Shown here in pieces: positions 1-5,652 of a stretch of 5,673 nucleotides of DNA. Numbering within the stretch: the first letter of the stretch is position 1; the number at the start of each line of letters is the position of its first letter. The notes beneath the pieces are model-generated. The model did no database searches. It was not told the origin of the DNA and was given only the letters and a program-made list of their open reading frames with translations. Position numbers and translations under genes: made by a program. Where the stretch lies: positions 1 through 5,673 of the forward strand of contig JAUWAH010000185.1 in the NCBI GenBank assembly GCA_030602145.1. The letters run 5' to 3'. Source of the stretch: Desulfobulbus sp. (lineage in GTDB: Bacteria > Desulfobacterota > Desulfobulbia > Desulfobulbales > Desulfobulbaceae).

Positions 1-534
1 GACGAAGAAGAACTTGTCGGCCTCGGTCAATCCTTCCTGGCGCCGGACCTCGAACATGCCCATGGTTCGGCCGCCGCCGCACAGTCTGCGCAGATCGTCC
101 CAGAGTTTCAACTGTTTGTCCGGATAGCGATCGTCGGTCTCCCTGCCGAAGGGTTGCTTGCTAAAGATGGGGACAATGAACGAGCCGGCCAGTTCGTAGG
201 GGGTTTCCTGCAGTTGGACCGGATAGGCCGCGGCCCGCGGTTCGGCCAACACCCCATCGGCACTGGAACAGACCAGTTGCAGTCCGCGTTCCTCACCCTG
301 ACAGAGATAAAGCCCGCTACAGACCCCGACCAGAGCCAATGGCACGGATACGCAGATCCGGTAGAAATCTTCCAGGGAGTCATACTCCTGGGCCAGGTCA
401 AAAAAGGCCTTGAGGAAATCGTTGCGTCCCTGGGAGAAGTTGTACTGTTCGTAACTCTCCGCCTTTTCCCGTATGCGCTGGCAGACCGCTTCCAGGTCGG
501 CGGGAATGGGAGGGGTTTGGCTCTGCTCAGGCAT
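1..534 (-). CDS. GAF-like sensory protein, N-terminal part (runs off the window)
   Basis: The first 178 codons of a minus-strand gene that continues past base 1 with no stop. The ATG at 534 follows a GGAG ribosome site (542-545) at 7 bases spacing, so the start is well supported. Residues 1-50 are polar and helical (MPEQSQTPPIPADLEAVC, then YEQYNFSQGRNDFLKAFFDL). From about residue 50 the pattern looks like a GAF-type sensor domain: a hydrophobic strand (FYRICVSVPLALVGVCSGLY), then GLQLVCSSADG, a strand GSFIVPIF and a late segment GMFEVRRQEGLTEADKFFF. There is no signal peptide or membrane segment, so it is probably cytoplasmic. In such proteins a GAF domain usually precedes a histidine kinase, cyclase or phosphatase module, but that part lies outside the window. 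It starts 59 bases after pyrR on the same strand with no convincing terminator between, so co-transcription is possible. The gene call is firm; the GAF assignment rests on pattern only. Confidence 0.7.
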   Translation of the reverse strand, partial: MPEQSQTPPIPADLEAVCQRIREKAESYEQYNFSQGRNDFLKAFFDLAQEYDSLEDFYRICVSVPLALVGVCSGLYLCQGEERGLQLVCSSADGVLAEPRAAAYPVQLQETPYELAGSFIVPIFSKQPFGRETDDRYPDKQLKLWDDLRRLCGGGRTMGMFEVRRQEGLTEADKFFFV

Positions 535-593
535 GGGTACACTCCGGCAGCGATTCACGGAGGTCAAGACCGCTTCCGATCCTCCTTCCAAGA

Positions 594-1127
594 TCAACGT
601 TTGGCAATGACCACCGCATCACGGTTATCCTTTTCGACCAGCAGAACATCCACCCGTTCGTCGGCCGCCGCGCTCACCGTCATGCCGACGTAGTCGGGCT
701 GAATCGGCAATTCACGGCCACCTCGATCGATGAGTGCCGCCAATTGGATCGAAAGCGGCCGGCCGTAGTCCATGATCGCATCCATGGCCGCCCGGATGGT
801 CCGGCCGGTGAAAATGACATCGTCGACCAGCACCACCCGTTTGTCCTCCAGCAGAAAGCCGATGTCCGATTTCTTGACGATCGGATTCTGGGAGATCAGG
901 CTCCAGTCGTCCCGGTAAAGGGTGATATCGAGGTTGCCCGAGGGCAGGATCACCTCCTCGCGCTGCTCGATCTGCTGCCTGATCCGCTGGGCCAGAAAGA
1001 CGCCGCCGGTATGGATGCCTATGATCGCCAGGCCGGTGACCCCGTGGTTGCGCTCAACAATTTCCAGCCCGATGCGATCCAGACTGCGCTCGATGTCCCG
1101 GCCGATCATGATGGTCTGCGCGTTCAT
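594..1127 (-). CDS. pyrR: PyrR: uracil phosphoribosyltransferase / pyr regulator homologue
   Basis: A 177-residue protein of normal PyrR length. It belongs to the type I phosphoribosyltransferase family, which makes UMP from uracil and PRPP; in Bacillus PyrR also binds pyr mRNA to attenuate the operon. The PRPP loop VVLVDDVIFTGRT is at 98-110. Other PyrR signatures are GIHTGGVFLA (37-46), LDITLYRDDWS (66-76), GRPLSIQLAALIDRGGRELP (122-141) and PDYVG (144-148). The ATG at 1127 is chosen because it forms an ATGA overlap with the purN stop and has AGGG 7 bases upstream; a TTG 18 bases earlier (1145) is a weaker alternative. Positions equivalent to Bacillus RNA-binding residues are mostly replaced (D17, L21, Q143, M149; only R138 kept), so enzyme function is more likely than RNA attenuation. 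It is the third gene of the purH-purN-pyrR cluster and is probably translationally coupled to purN. Confidence 0.93.
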   Translation of the reverse strand: MNAQTIMIGRDIERSLDRIGLEIVERNHGVTGLAIIGIHTGGVFLAQRIRQQIEQREEVILPSGNLDITLYRDDWSLISQNPIVKKSDIGFLLEDKRVVLVDDVIFTGRTIRAAMDAIMDYGRPLSIQLAALIDRGGRELPIQPDYVGMTVSAAADERVDVLLVEKDNRDAVVIAKR

Positions 1128-1705
1128 TGCTGCACCCTGTTCCAAAAATGCTCCTCACCGCGTTGGTCCACCAGGTTGATGGCCTCGGGGTAGACCTCGC
1201 ATTCCACCGCAAACACCCGGGCGGCGATGTCGTCGGGTGTGTCGCTGTCGTCAAGGGCCACACAGCGCTGCAGGACAATAGGCCCCTGATCGTAGTGTTC
1301 GTTGGCGAAGTGGACCGTGCAGCCGCTCACCGTGCACCCCCTGGCCTTGACCGCCTCGTGGACGTGGTGGCCGTAAAACCCCTCACCGCAGAAGGAGGGG
1401 ATCAGGGCCGGATGGATGTTCAGCACCGAACGGTGCAGATGCTCCGGCGGCGAGTAGAGCTTGAGGTAGCCGGCCAGGGCGACAAGATCGACATCGTAGC
1501 CGCCAAGAATGCGGTTGATGGCATCGTTGTCCCTGGCGTGGTGAGCCGGATACCCGTACCGCCTGGCCTTCTCCAGGCCCAGGGCGTCGGCCACGTTGGA
1601 GATCACCACCTGGATGCGGGCCCGCAGGGTGCCGGCTTCGATCCGTTCATGGAAATTATCGAGGGTCCGGCCGCTGCCGGAAAGCAACACCGCCATCTTA
1701 CGCAT
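1124..1705 (-). CDS. purN: PurN: phosphoribosylglycinamide formyltransferase (divergent subfamily)
   Basis: A 193-residue cytoplasmic enzyme that transfers a formyl group from 10-formyltetrahydrofolate to GAR, the third step of purine synthesis. The family's catalytic triad is present: N96 and H98 in LNIHPALIP (95-103), and D139 in YDQGPIVLQ (138-146). The N-terminal phosphate-binding loop reads [12 protein letters not shown] (7-18) rather than the E. coli SGNGSNL form. The segment after the Asn-His pair reads [14 protein letters not shown] (106-119). These differences mark a separate PurN subfamily, not decay. [13 protein letters not shown] (36-48) is a normal family block. The start overlaps the purH stop by 8 bases (ATGCGTAA). 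AGGAG at 1715-1719 is 9 bases from ATG 1705, which favours it over the in-frame ATG at 1696. The stop overlaps the pyrR start as ATGA. Formyl folate is the co-substrate. Confidence 0.93.
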   Translation of the reverse strand: MRKMAVLLSGSGRTLDNFHERIEAGTLRARIQVVISNVADALGLEKARRYGYPAHHARDNDAINRILGGYDVDLVALAGYLKLYSPPEHLHRSVLNIHPALIPSFCGEGFYGHHVHEAVKARGCTVSGCTVHFANEHYDQGPIVLQRCVALDDSDTPDDIAARVFAVECEVYPEAINLVDQRGEEHFWNRVQQ

Positions 1706-2330
1706 GGGTATCGGCTCCTGTGAACAAGGGATCGGCGGCCGGATCGACGTTGCCCAGCCATTGGGCGATGGCGGTGTCGTAGGATGCGGTCAAGGCAAAC
1801 ACCTTGCATGCCAGGCGAAAACGGGTGGCAAGGGTGGTGTTGCCCCGGTCCCGCAGTTCGGTCAAAACCTGGGGATAATCGGCCGGGTCGACGATGACGG
1901 TCACGTCATGGAAGTTCTTGGCCGAGGCGCGCAGCAGGGTCGGGCCGCCAATGTCGATGTTCTCGATGGCCTCAGCCAAGGTGCAGCCGGGATCAGCCAC
2001 CGTCCGGCCGAAGGCGTACAGGTTAACGGCAACGATATCGATCGGCCTGATACCGTGGAGCCGGCACTGCTCTTGGTGTGCCGCGTTGCCACGCTGGTGG
2101 AGAATACCGCCGTGCACCAGGGGATGGAGGGTCTTGACCCGACCGTCGAGCATTTCGGGAAACCCGGTGAAGGCCGACACGTCGGTCACCGTGAGGCCGG
2201 CGGTGCGCAGCATCCGGGCCGTGCCGCCCGTCGACAGGATTTCGATGTTCAGGGCGGCCAGCGCCCGGGCAAAATCCTCGCATCCAGATTTGTCGGTCAG
2301 GCTGATCAGAGCCCGCTCCACTCGTTGCAT
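1698..2330 (-). CDS. purH: Stand-alone IMP cyclohydrolase (N-terminal half of PurH)
   Basis: A 210-residue protein matching only the MGS-like IMP cyclohydrolase domain of PurH, a fusion enzyme that is usually about 520 residues. It closes the ring of FAICAR to give IMP, the last step of purine synthesis. Family motifs in order: SLTDKSG (10-16), LSTGGTA (32-38), [14 protein letters not shown] (57-70), GGIL (74-77), VNLYAF (102-107), [17 protein letters not shown] (123-139) and ASYD (182-185). K66, Y105, D126 and K138 match the cyclohydrolase active-site Lys, Tyr, Asp and Lys. The protein ends with its own stop after a short tail. No transformylase domain follows, because purN begins inside the last codons, so this looks like a natural split and not a recent break. 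The AICAR transformylase half must be encoded elsewhere. The ATG at 2330 has only a weak ribosome site (GGGGA about 10 bases upstream). It is the first gene of the cluster. Confidence 0.93.
   Translation of the reverse strand: MQRVERALISLTDKSGCEDFARALAALNIEILSTGGTARMLRTAGLTVTDVSAFTGFPEMLDGRVKTLHPLVHGGILHQRGNAAHQEQCRLHGIRPIDIVAVNLYAFGRTVADPGCTLAEAIENIDIGGPTLLRASAKNFHDVTVIVDPADYPQVLTELRDRGNTTLATRFRLACKVFALTASYDTAIAQWLGNVDPAADPLFTGADTHA
1715..1719 (-). promoter_or_regulatory. Ribosome binding site of purN (inside purH)
   Basis: AGGAG on the minus strand, 9 bases before the ATG at 1705 and 18 before the in-frame ATG at 1696. It lies within the last codons of purH and decides for the upstream purN start, giving the 8-base overlap. 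Confidence 0.6.
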
Positions 2331-2352
2331 CGTTCGTTGTCCCCGGGTTTTC

Positions 2353-2382
2353 TTTATAGGAAGGAGCCTTTTGCAAAATGAA
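2353..2382 (-). promoter_or_regulatory. Weak candidate promoter of the purH cluster
   Basis: Minus-strand TATAAA (2353-2358) resembles a -10 box, with a poor -35 candidate TTCATT (2377-2382, 3 of 6 consensus bases) 18 bases upstream. It is 22 bases from the purH ATG. The -35 candidate and most of the spacer fall in the left end of the MITE-like element, so the element may have supplied part of the promoter. This is one weak match in a short AT-richer stretch, and the true promoter could lie elsewhere in 2331-2594. Confidence 0.2.
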
Positions 2383-2505
2383 CTGCTGACGAGTTTTTTT
2401 CGTCATTCCCGCGAAAGCGGGAATCCAGAACTCATTGATTTTTCCAGGACTGGATTCCCGATGACTACCTCGGGAATGACTCAACCGTCTTTTTGTAAAA
2501 GCCTC
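2364..2505. mobile_element. MITE-like palindromic element with 15-bp terminal inverted repeats
   Basis: A 142-base non-coding element between hslR and purH. The left end GAGCCTTTTGCAAAA (2364-2378) and the reverse complement of the right end 2491-2505 (GAGGCTTTTACAAAA) match at 13 of 15 bases. GAAG occurs directly outside both ends (2360-2363 and 2506-2509); it extends to GAAGG if the first element base is counted, which would suit a target-site duplication. The centre holds the large double-hairpin palindrome at 2402-2480. There is no open reading frame of note and no transposase, so it would need to be moved in trans. The region is visibly less GC-rich than the flanking genes. Confidence 0.6.
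2402..2480. repeat. Core palindrome of paired ATTCCCG hairpins
   Basis: Two arms each fold on their own and also pair with one another. The left arm has a perfect 8-bp stem ATTCCCGC/GCGGGAAT with a GAAA loop (2405-2424). The right arm has a perfect 8-bp stem ATTCCCGA/TCGGGAAT with an 8-base loop (2454-2477). Between arms, GTCATTCCCG (2402-2411) pairs perfectly with CGGGAATGAC (2471-2480), and GGGAATCCAG (2419-2428) pairs perfectly with CTGGATTCCC (2450-2459). Sequences of the type CGTCATTCCCGCGAAAGCGGGAATCCAG are familiar as dispersed intergenic repeats in several proteobacterial and Desulfobacterota genomes (similar to Neisseria dRS3). Only one copy is in this window. Confidence 0.8.
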
Positions 2506-2565
2506 GAAGGATTTGGCTGCGGCTCCATGGCCATGCTGACGTGCAGACCGCTCATCGCTCGTTGA

Positions 2566-2587
2566 GGCCGGCCGATCCGGTCCGGCC
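2566..2587 (-). terminator. GC-rich hairpin just after hslR
   Basis: GGCCGG (2566-2571) pairs with CCGGCC (2582-2587) around a 10-base loop, starting 7 bases past the hslR stop. No T-run follows on the minus strand, so it is a poor intrinsic terminator. It may only protect the transcript end, or be chance in GC-rich sequence. Confidence 0.25.
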
Positions 2588-2594
2588 ATGGTGG

Positions 2595-2975
2595 TTATTC
2601 TTTCTTGAGGAATTGACGGATCTTGCGCCGTTCGTGCTTGTCCGGGCGTCGCTCCGGCTGACCGATGTGCAGCCGCAGCGCCTTGCGCTCAGCGAGCGTC
2701 TGTTCCCGTCTGGCCCGAGACGCCTCGGTTTCCTCGTAGAGGGTGCGGGCGACCGTGGCCGGGCCCCGCTGCTCGCTCAAGGCCACGATCTGCACCGTGG
2801 TTTCGAGGTACTCCTGGCGGATGGTCAGCACATCGCCGACCCGGACCATGCGCGCCGGCTTGACCTTGACGCCGCCCACCGCCACATGTCCGCCGCCGAC
2901 CGCCTTGGCGGCCAGTGACCGGGTCTTGAAAAACCGGGCGGCCCACAGCCATTTATCGATCCGCACCTGTTCCAT
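2595..2975 (-). CDS. hslR: Hsp15-like S4-domain RNA-binding protein
   Basis: A 126-residue basic protein of the heat shock protein 15 family. Family members bind 50S subunits that carry a stalled nascent chain on tRNA and help recycle them. The S4 RNA-binding domain occupies about 4-63, beginning VRIDKWLWAARFFKTRSLA (4-22) and continuing GGHVAVGGVKVKPARMVRVGD (residues 28-48, joined here from adjacent blocks). The middle ALSEQRGPATVARTLYEET (65-83) and the basic tail PERRPDKHERRKIRQFLKK (107-125) match the E. coli protein's order. The ATG at 2975 gives a normal family N-terminus. An in-frame GTG at 3017 would add 14 residues (MVFCRDTQGGCGWD) not expected of the family. AAGGGGG lies about 15 bases upstream of the ATG and GGGA almost touches it, so initiation is weak or the start is uncertain. 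It diverges from folE2 and is separated from the purine cluster by the MITE-like element. Confidence 0.9.
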   Translation of the reverse strand: MEQVRIDKWLWAARFFKTRSLAAKAVGGGHVAVGGVKVKPARMVRVGDVLTIRQEYLETTVQIVALSEQRGPATVARTLYEETEASRARREQTLAERKALRLHIGQPERRPDKHERRKIRQFLKKE

Positions 2976-3143
2976 GTCCCAGCCACAGCCCCCTTGTGTA
3001 TCACGGCAAAATACCACGGTTTTACCGATCGTTCAAACAAAGAAGCGCTCGACCGTGCATTCAGGTCCGGCAACGGTTCGACCGCATCCGCAGGTCACCG
3101 TAAGGGAGTTGCCGAACCCGACGAAATCGGGTATGGGGCGCCT
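2976..3143. other. Divergent intergenic region between hslR and folE2
   Basis: 168 bases that must hold promoters for both genes unless they are read from further away. I see no convincing -35/-10 pair in either direction, no riboswitch-like fold and no clear Zur-type palindrome, although folE2 genes are Zur-controlled in some bacteria. The frame of folE2 stays open back to a TTG at 2994, but that stretch does not resemble FolE2 protein. Confidence 0.5.
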
Positions 3144-3914
3144 ATGCTTCCCGAAATCGAGCCCCCGACCCTGCAAACCGTCGGCATCAACACCTTCACC
3201 TGCCCCGTTCGTATCCCTGAAAAGGGCGGCGGCGTGCAGCACACGGTGGCCACCATCGATCTGCTGGCCCAGATGCCCCAGGCCCGGCTCGAATCCTGCG
3301 TCAGCCTCATGACCGATCTGCTGGCCCGATTCCTGCCGGATATTCATGCCGGTATCTTTCCCGACCTGCTCCGCCAAATGCAGGAGCAGTTGCAGGCCGT
3401 CTCGGCCCGGCTCTCCATGCGTTTTCCCTACTTCATCGCCAAAAAGGCGCCGGTCAGCGGCACTGCCAGCCTGATGGAATACCAGTGTACCTTCACCGCC
3501 ACGTCGTCGACGGTGGATGAGCCGCTGCTGACGGTGGTGGTGCCGGTCACCACCCTCTGCCCCTGCTCCAAGGAGATCAGCGCGGCCGGTGCTCACAACC
3601 AGCGGGCCGAAATCACCCTCACCGTTCAACCCCTGGCCCTAATCTGGCTGGAGGACCTGATCGCACTCTGCGAGGCCTGCGGTTCCTCCGAGGTCTATGC
3701 CCTGCTCAAGCGGCCCGACGAAAAGTATGTGACCGAACGGGCGTATGCCCGGCCGATGTTCGTCGAGGACGTGGCCCGCAAGGTGGCCCAGCAGGCAATG
3801 ACCCACCCCGATATCGCCTGGTTTTCGGTGGGTGTCGAGAGCTTCGAGTCGATCCACAATCACAGCGCCTACGCCTTTGTCGACAGCCGGGATATCGATC
3901 GCCCGGCTGGATAA
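3144..3914 (+). CDS. folE2: GTP cyclohydrolase IB (FolE2 / COG1469 family)
   Basis: A 256-residue enzyme close to the usual family length of about 260. FolE2 converts GTP to 7,8-dihydroneopterin triphosphate, the entry to folate (and often queuosine) synthesis, using a metal ion and replacing classical FolE. Matching blocks are VGINTFTCPV (13-22), FPYF (94-97), APVSG (102-106), TLCPCSKEISAAGAHNQR (137-154) with active-site C139/C141 and H151, WLEDL (168-172), LLKRPDEKYVTERAY (187-201), FVEDVAR (206-212) and VESFESIHNHSAYAF (231-245) with E235, H238 and H240. The start is the ATG at 3144, with GGGG about 5 bases upstream; the only earlier in-frame start is a TTG at 2994. The loop that in most members reads G-x-H-M-S-R-F is ESCVSLM here (50-56), with no length change. 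It is the only plus-strand gene and converges with gabD. It is most likely a true FolE2, but the altered loop leaves activity slightly in doubt. Confidence 0.9.
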   Translation: MLPEIEPPTLQTVGINTFTCPVRIPEKGGGVQHTVATIDLLAQMPQARLESCVSLMTDLLARFLPDIHAGIFPDLLRQMQEQLQAVSARLSMRFPYFIAKKAPVSGTASLMEYQCTFTATSSTVDEPLLTVVVPVTTLCPCSKEISAAGAHNQRAEITLTVQPLALIWLEDLIALCEACGSSEVYALLKRPDEKYVTERAYARPMFVEDVARKVAQQAMTHPDIAWFSVGVESFESIHNHSAYAFVDSRDIDRPAG

Positions 3915-4028
3915 CCGTCCCACCCCTTTTTCATAGGAACGGCGTTGCTTCCGGCTCTGTTGCCATGCCGGAGCGCAGCCCTTGCATGGTTCGTCTTGGC
4001 CGGCTCATCTTGGGCCCGGCCTTGCTGG
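3915..4028. other. Convergent intergenic gap with two weak hairpins
   Basis: The 114 bases between the folE2 and gabD stops hold two possible stem-loops. One is GCTTCCGGC/GCCGGAGC (3947-3974, one bulged T). The other is GGCCGG/CCGGCC (3998-4003 with 4016-4021). Neither is followed by a T-run on either strand. A short CTTTTT lies at 3926-3931 but has no stem directly before it. Either stem might end transcription for the converging genes, but they do not meet the usual intrinsic-terminator pattern. Confidence 0.35.
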
Positions 4029-5492
4029 TCAGGGCCGCCCGGACAGACCACCAAGGCACAGGTACTTCAACTCCAGATACTCCTCGATGCCGTACTTCGA
4101 TCCCTCCCGGCCTATTCCCGACTCCTTGACGCCGCCAAAGGGCGCCGCCTCGGAGGACATCCTGCCGGTATTGATGCCCACCATACCGTACTCCAGAGCC
4201 TCGGCGGTTCGCCAAATCCGGCCGATGTCCCGGCTGTAGAGATAGGCGGCCAGGCCATAGGGCGTGGCATTGGCCAGGGCCACGGCTTCCCGGTCATCCT
4301 TGAACACGAAGAGCGGGGCCACCGGCCCGAAGGTCTCGTCCCGGGCGATGTCCATCTCGGTGGTGACGTCCAGCAGCACCGTCGGCTCGAAGAAAAAGCC
4401 CGCCGAACCAAGTCGGCTGCCGCCGCATGCGATGCGGGCCCCCTTGGCCACGGCATCGTCGATCTGGCGCTGGACCTTGCGGACGGCCTCACCATCGATC
4501 AGCGGTCCCTGCTGCACCCCCGCCTCAAACCCGCTACCGACCTTGAGATCCCGCACCGCAGCCACCAGTTGGCCGGCAAAGGACTCATAGACCGCTTCCT
4601 GCACGAAAAACCGGTTGGCGCAGACGCAGGTCTGCCCTGCGTTCCGATATTTGGAGGCCATCGCCCCGCGCACCGCCGCCTCGAGGTCGGCGTCGTCAAA
4701 GACGATAAAGGGGGCGTGGCCGCCCAACTCGAGGGAAACCTTCTTGACGGTGGCGGCGCAGTCGCGCATCAACAGTTTGCCCACCTCGGTCGAACCGGTG
4801 AAGCTGAGCTTGCGCACCAGGGGATTGGCGGTCATTTCGGCGCCGATAACTGCGGCCGGCCCGGTGATCACATTGAAGACGCCCGGTGGAATGCCCGCCT
4901 CATCGGCGAGTGCGGCCAGGGCGAGCGCCGAAAACGGTGTCCGGCCGGCCGGCTTAACCACCATCGGACAGCCCGCGGCCAGAGCCGGCCCGGCCTTGCG
5001 GGCGATCATCGACGAGGGAAAGTTCCATGGGGTGATGGCGGCGCAGACCCCCACCGGCTCCTTGAGAACGATAATCCGCTTGCCCTGCTGCCCCATGGGG
5101 ATGGTGTCGCCGTAGACCCGTTTCCCCTCCTCGGCGTACCACTCGATGTAGCCGGCGCCATAGAGGACCTCCTCTTCGGCCTCGGCCAGCGGTTTGCCCT
5201 GCTCCATGGTCATGATCACTGCCAGGTCGCGGCGATGGGCAACAATGAGATCATACCAGCGGCGGAGCAGGTGGGCCCGCTCCTTGGCGGTAAGGGCGCG
5301 CCAGGCGGGCCAGGCGTGGTGGGCGGCGGCTATGGCCGATGCCGTTGCCACCCGACCTAGCGCCGGCACCGAACCGATGCCGGTGCCCGTGGCCGGATCG
5401 ACCACCTCGATGCGTCCGCCATCCGCATCATCAATCCACATGCCGTCGACGTAACAGTGGGAGCGCAACAGCTCCCGACGCCTGAGTTTCAT
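4029..5492 (-). CDS. gabD: NAD(P)-dependent succinate-semialdehyde dehydrogenase
   Basis: A 487-residue aldehyde dehydrogenase, collinear with E. coli GabD. It oxidises succinate semialdehyde to succinate, as in GABA or 4-hydroxybutyrate breakdown. Landmarks: TAKER (68-72), MEQGKPLAEA (96-105), EWYAEEGKRVYGDTIP (117-132), ITPWNFP (153-159) with oxyanion N157, VVKPAGRTPFSALAL (178-192) for coenzyme, SFTGSTEVG (230-238), LELGGHAPF (254-262) with general base E255, NAGQTCVCANR (284-294) with nucleophile C289 and neighbour C291, ETFGP (386-390) and GREGSKYGIEEYLELKY (461-477). The ATG at 5492 gives an E. coli-like N-terminus MKL; a GTG at 5516 is an alternative. GGAG lies 12 bases upstream, rather far. 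E. coli has KPASQT where this has KPAGRT, in the region that selects NADP, so the preferred coenzyme is uncertain. No transaminase or permease partner is present here. Glutarate- or other semialdehyde activity cannot be excluded. Confidence 0.92.
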   Translation of the reverse strand: MKLRRRELLRSHCYVDGMWIDDADGGRIEVVDPATGTGIGSVPALGRVATASAIAAAHHAWPAWRALTAKERAHLLRRWYDLIVAHRRDLAVIMTMEQGKPLAEAEEEVLYGAGYIEWYAEEGKRVYGDTIPMGQQGKRIIVLKEPVGVCAAITPWNFPSSMIARKAGPALAAGCPMVVKPAGRTPFSALALAALADEAGIPPGVFNVITGPAAVIGAEMTANPLVRKLSFTGSTEVGKLLMRDCAATVKKVSLELGGHAPFIVFDDADLEAAVRGAMASKYRNAGQTCVCANRFFVQEAVYESFAGQLVAAVRDLKVGSGFEAGVQQGPLIDGEAVRKVQRQIDDAVAKGARIACGGSRLGSAGFFFEPTVLLDVTTEMDIARDETFGPVAPLFVFKDDREAVALANATPYGLAAYLYSRDIGRIWRTAEALEYGMVGINTGRMSSEAAPFGGVKESGIGREGSKYGIEEYLELKYLCLGGLSGRP

Positions 5493-5518
5493 TGCCCTGA
5501 CATGCTCCGTAAACACTC

Positions 5519-5562
5519 AAAAGAAAACAGGCAGCGCCCCGGCGCAACACCGTTGCTGCCTG
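5519..5562 (-). terminator. Intrinsic terminator-like hairpin in the gabD leader
   Basis: On the minus strand CAGGCAGC (5562-5555) and GCTGCCTG (5535-5528) form a perfect 8-bp stem, with a possible inner CGG/CCG stem. It is followed immediately by TTTTCTTTT (5527-5519). The plus strand has no matching T-run, so the signal is directional. It ends only 26 bases before the gabD ATG. It either ends an upstream minus-strand transcript beyond the window or acts as an attenuator in the gabD leader. Confidence 0.7.
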
Positions 5563-5623
5563 AAGACGCGAAAAAAATGACTCCATCCTCCCGGCTGTCT
5601 GGTACTCTGCCGAAAAAGGTGGC

Positions 5624-5652
5624 ATCATACACAAAGACGATTCTTTTTTCAC
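5624..5652 (-). promoter_or_regulatory. Candidate sigma-70-type promoter upstream of gabD
   Basis: On the minus strand GTGAAA (5647-5652, 4 of 6 to TTGACA) and TATGAT (5624-5629, 5 of 6 to TATAAT) are 17 bases apart. This would give a leader of about 125 bases that contains the terminator hairpin. The rest of 5563-5673 shows no credible gene. The match is fair but rests on consensus reading alone. Confidence 0.4.

Noticed and set aside
1127..1723. A 198-codon plus-strand open frame opposite purN
   Set aside because: Antisense to purN with all its catalytic motifs; composition typical of a mirror frame.
1596..2381. A 261-codon plus-strand open frame opposite purH and purN
   Set aside because: Antisense shadow of two conserved genes; no recognisable protein pattern and no ribosome site that stands out.
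2402..2424. The GAAA-loop hairpin as a terminator of hslR
   Set aside because: The stem is part of the symmetrical repeat element and has no T-run after it on the minus strand; the T-run at 2394-2400 precedes it on the plus strand, where no gene needs ending.
2402..2480. Repeated ATTCCCG units as a CRISPR-like array
   Set aside because: There are only two inverted units that pair with each other, not direct repeats with regular unique spacers.
2526..2535. CATGGCCATG perfect 10-base palindrome as an operator
   Set aside because: A single short palindrome in GC-rich sequence downstream of hslR, with no second copy or promoter context.
2994..3143. N-terminal extension of FolE2 from a TTG start
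   Set aside because: It would add 50 residues without similarity to the family; the ATG at 3144 gives the normal length.
3033..3629. A 198-codon minus-strand open frame opposite folE2
   Set aside because: Antisense to conserved FolE2 blocks; Gly/His/Arg/Asp-rich with no domain.
3945..5360. A 471-codon open frame on the plus strand opposite gabD
   Set aside because: It lies wholly antisense to a strongly supported gabD, has low-complexity Gly/His/Arg-rich sequence with no family resemblance, and is explained by GC-rich third positions.
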